The notes under the pieces: model-generated
Told to the model about the DNA's origin: nothing
Database searches by the model: none
The model's input: the letters and a program-made list of their open reading frames with translations, nothing else
NCBI GenBank assembly: GCA_009731375.1
Contig: BJOX01000333.1
Location: forward strand, 149,642-171,334
Direction: 5' to 3'
From: Paulinella micropora
Lineage: Eukaryota > Cercozoa > Imbricatea > Euglyphida
Length of the DNA stretch: 21,693 nucleotides
Shown here: piece after piece, positions 9,366 to 21,693 of the stretch
Position numbering within the stretch: the stretch's first letter is position 1
Layout of the letters: the number at the start of each line of letters is the position of its first letter
Position numbers and translations under genes: made by a program

Positions 9366-9632
9366 AGTCAAAGTAAGTCAAAGTAAGTCAAAGTAAGCAA
9401 AAGCAAGCAAGAGCAAGCAAAAGCAAGCAGCAAGCAAAAGCAAGCAAAAGCATAGTCTTAGCAAATGCAAGCAAAAGCAAGCAAAAGCAAGCAAATGCAA
9501 GCAAATGCAAGCAAATGCAAGCAAATGCAAGCAAATGCAAGCAAATGCAAGCAAACGCATAGTCTTAGCAAAAGCAAGCAAAAGCAAGCAAAAGCAAGCA
9601 AAAGCAAGCAAATATAAGCAAAAGCAGCAACA
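9366..9632. repeat. 10-bp minisatellite AAGCAAAAGC / AAGCAAATGC
   Basis: About 25 units of 10 bp, starting with a few AAGTCAAAGT units. CATAGTCTTAGCAA interrupts twice, about 108 bp apart (9451 and 9559), so a block was duplicated. Leu-Ala-Cys frames on the minus strand are translations of it. Confidence 0.9.
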
Positions 9633-10068
9633 TAATCATTACGATCATCGCAAAACAACAGCAACAACAACAACACCAACTGTAATAATAATAATATATT
9701 AATAATAAAAATAATAACAATAACATGACACTAATAATAACACACCACACAAATAATATATATAACACAAAAAATGTGCATAACACTAATGAGATAATAT
9801 ATATGATTCCAAAAATATTATATTATGAGATCCCAAAAATATATATAGTACTACATACATATCATACAATACGAATATTACTTAAAATATGTCGTTGTTG
9901 TTGTTGTTGTTGTTGTTGTTTTGATTGTTGTTGCTGCTATTGTTGTTATTTTTGTTATTGCTGTTAATAGTTTGTCGCTATGGCTGCTATTATGTTGTTA
10001 TTTTTGGTTTTTTTGTTATTGTTTATTGTTATTGTTTGTTGTTGGTGATGATGGTGTTGTTGTTGTTG

Positions 10069-10136
<68 letters not shown>

Positions 10137-10203
10137 GTTTGTTATTGTTTGTTGTTGTTGTGGTTGTTGTTGTTGCCGTTTTATGATTGCTTGTTCTTGT
10201 TTG
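9633..10203. repeat. AAC, AAT, GTT and ATT arrays; 3' flank of the zinc-finger gene
   Basis: AAC and AAT with AT-rich unique DNA to 9890, GTT repeats, (ATT)n at 10068-10136, and GTT again up to the stop codon of the gene. It probably includes the 3' UTR. Confidence 0.85.
10022..10027 (-). promoter_or_regulatory. Possible poly(A) signal of the zinc-finger gene
   Basis: The sense strand has AATAAA about 180 nt after the stop codon, in an (AAC)/(AAT) rich stretch. The surrounding low complexity makes a chance match likely. Confidence 0.25.
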
Positions 10204-21363
<11,160 letters not shown>

Positions 21364-21376
21364 CTGCCAAAACCAC

Positions 21377-21444
21377 ATCAACAACAACAACAAAAACAAC
21401 AAAAACAACAACAACAACAGCAACAGCAACAACGACAACAACAG

Positions 21445-21500
<56 letters not shown>

Positions 21501-21570
21501 GCAACATCAGCACAATAGAAACAACAACAATCAACAAGATGGTTGTGCAATCTGCCCTTGGCGTGCCTTC

Positions 21571-21610
<40 letters not shown>
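21377..21610. repeat. (CAA)n and (ATT)n upstream of exon 1
   Basis: CAA repeat with CAG units at 21377-21535, a short unique stretch, then (ATT)n at 21571-21610. On the gene strand it is GTT-rich and precedes the exon 1 acceptor. The poly-Gln frame on the plus strand is not a gene. Confidence 0.9.
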
Positions 21611-21693
21611 GGACACCGTGATAGCCCAGTGGTCAAGTTCTACCATCTGGGCCCTGTCGCCAGTTCGATTCCCGTCGGTGCCACCAGTATTTT
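21611..21693 (+). mobile_element. tRNA-derived SINE, copy 3 (5' head, cut by window end)
   Basis: The first 83 bp of the same SINE in the opposite orientation, beginning GGACACCGTG right after an (ATT)n run (21571-21610). Boxes A and B are both present. The rest lies beyond the window. Confidence 0.85.

Noticed and set aside
9366-9632. CRISPR-like array
   Set aside because: Units are contiguous 10-bp repeats without unique spacers, in a eukaryotic genome.

Overview
The window is nuclear DNA of a metazoan, probably an invertebrate. I see GT-AG introns, C2H2 zinc-finger exons joined by TGEKP-type linkers, a non-LTR (LINE) reverse transcriptase remnant, a tRNA-derived SINE family, a fold-back MITE and a short TTAGGG-type interstitial telomeric tract. 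No bacterial gene organisation is present. Simple-sequence density is extreme: di-, tri-, tetra- and hexanucleotide arrays make up well over half of the non-N bases. Such density is known from some crustacean and molluscan genomes, but the species cannot be fixed from this sequence. Five runs of N (5094-5521, 6680-6689, 11114-11123, 13530-14093, 15532-15562) show a draft assembly.

Layout. 1-345 is one copy of a repeat whose near-identical second copy is at 5561-5905. 346-5093 holds (AAT)n, (GA)n and very long (CTT)n arrays. Two LINE fragments (minus strand, 1094-1815 and 4268-4679), several retroposon 3' ends with (AAG)n tails, a half-copy MITE and a SINE 3' end lie among them. 5906-9265 is AT-rich repeat DNA with a long inverted repeat (about 6567-6790 against 8964-9230) around large (CATA)/(TATG) arrays, a telomere-like tract and an unrecognised protein-like ORF. 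9366-10200 is a 10-bp minisatellite followed by (GTT)/(ATT) arrays.

The main content is 10204-21363 on the minus strand. Eight short exons there join without any phase conflict into one 207-codon reading frame that ends in a stop. The joined product has seven consecutive C2H2 zinc fingers. All seven introns are GT-AG and are built almost wholly of microsatellites, minisatellites, SINEs and other repeats. Six of the eight exons begin or end inside a finger. The 5' exons lie beyond the right edge of the window.

The introns also carry about fifteen extra, mostly decayed copies of the neighbouring exon edges, each with its splice site and adjoining microsatellite. The clearest set is six copies of the 3' end of exon 7 in a GATA array of about 1.4 kb. 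Intron 5 holds two full SINEs, GC-rich and 180-bp tandem repeats and two low-copy segments. One SINE and its (ATT)n tail end directly at the acceptor of exon 6. Apart from this gene and the transposon remnants, I find no convincing protein-coding gene; most long open frames are translations of simple repeats.
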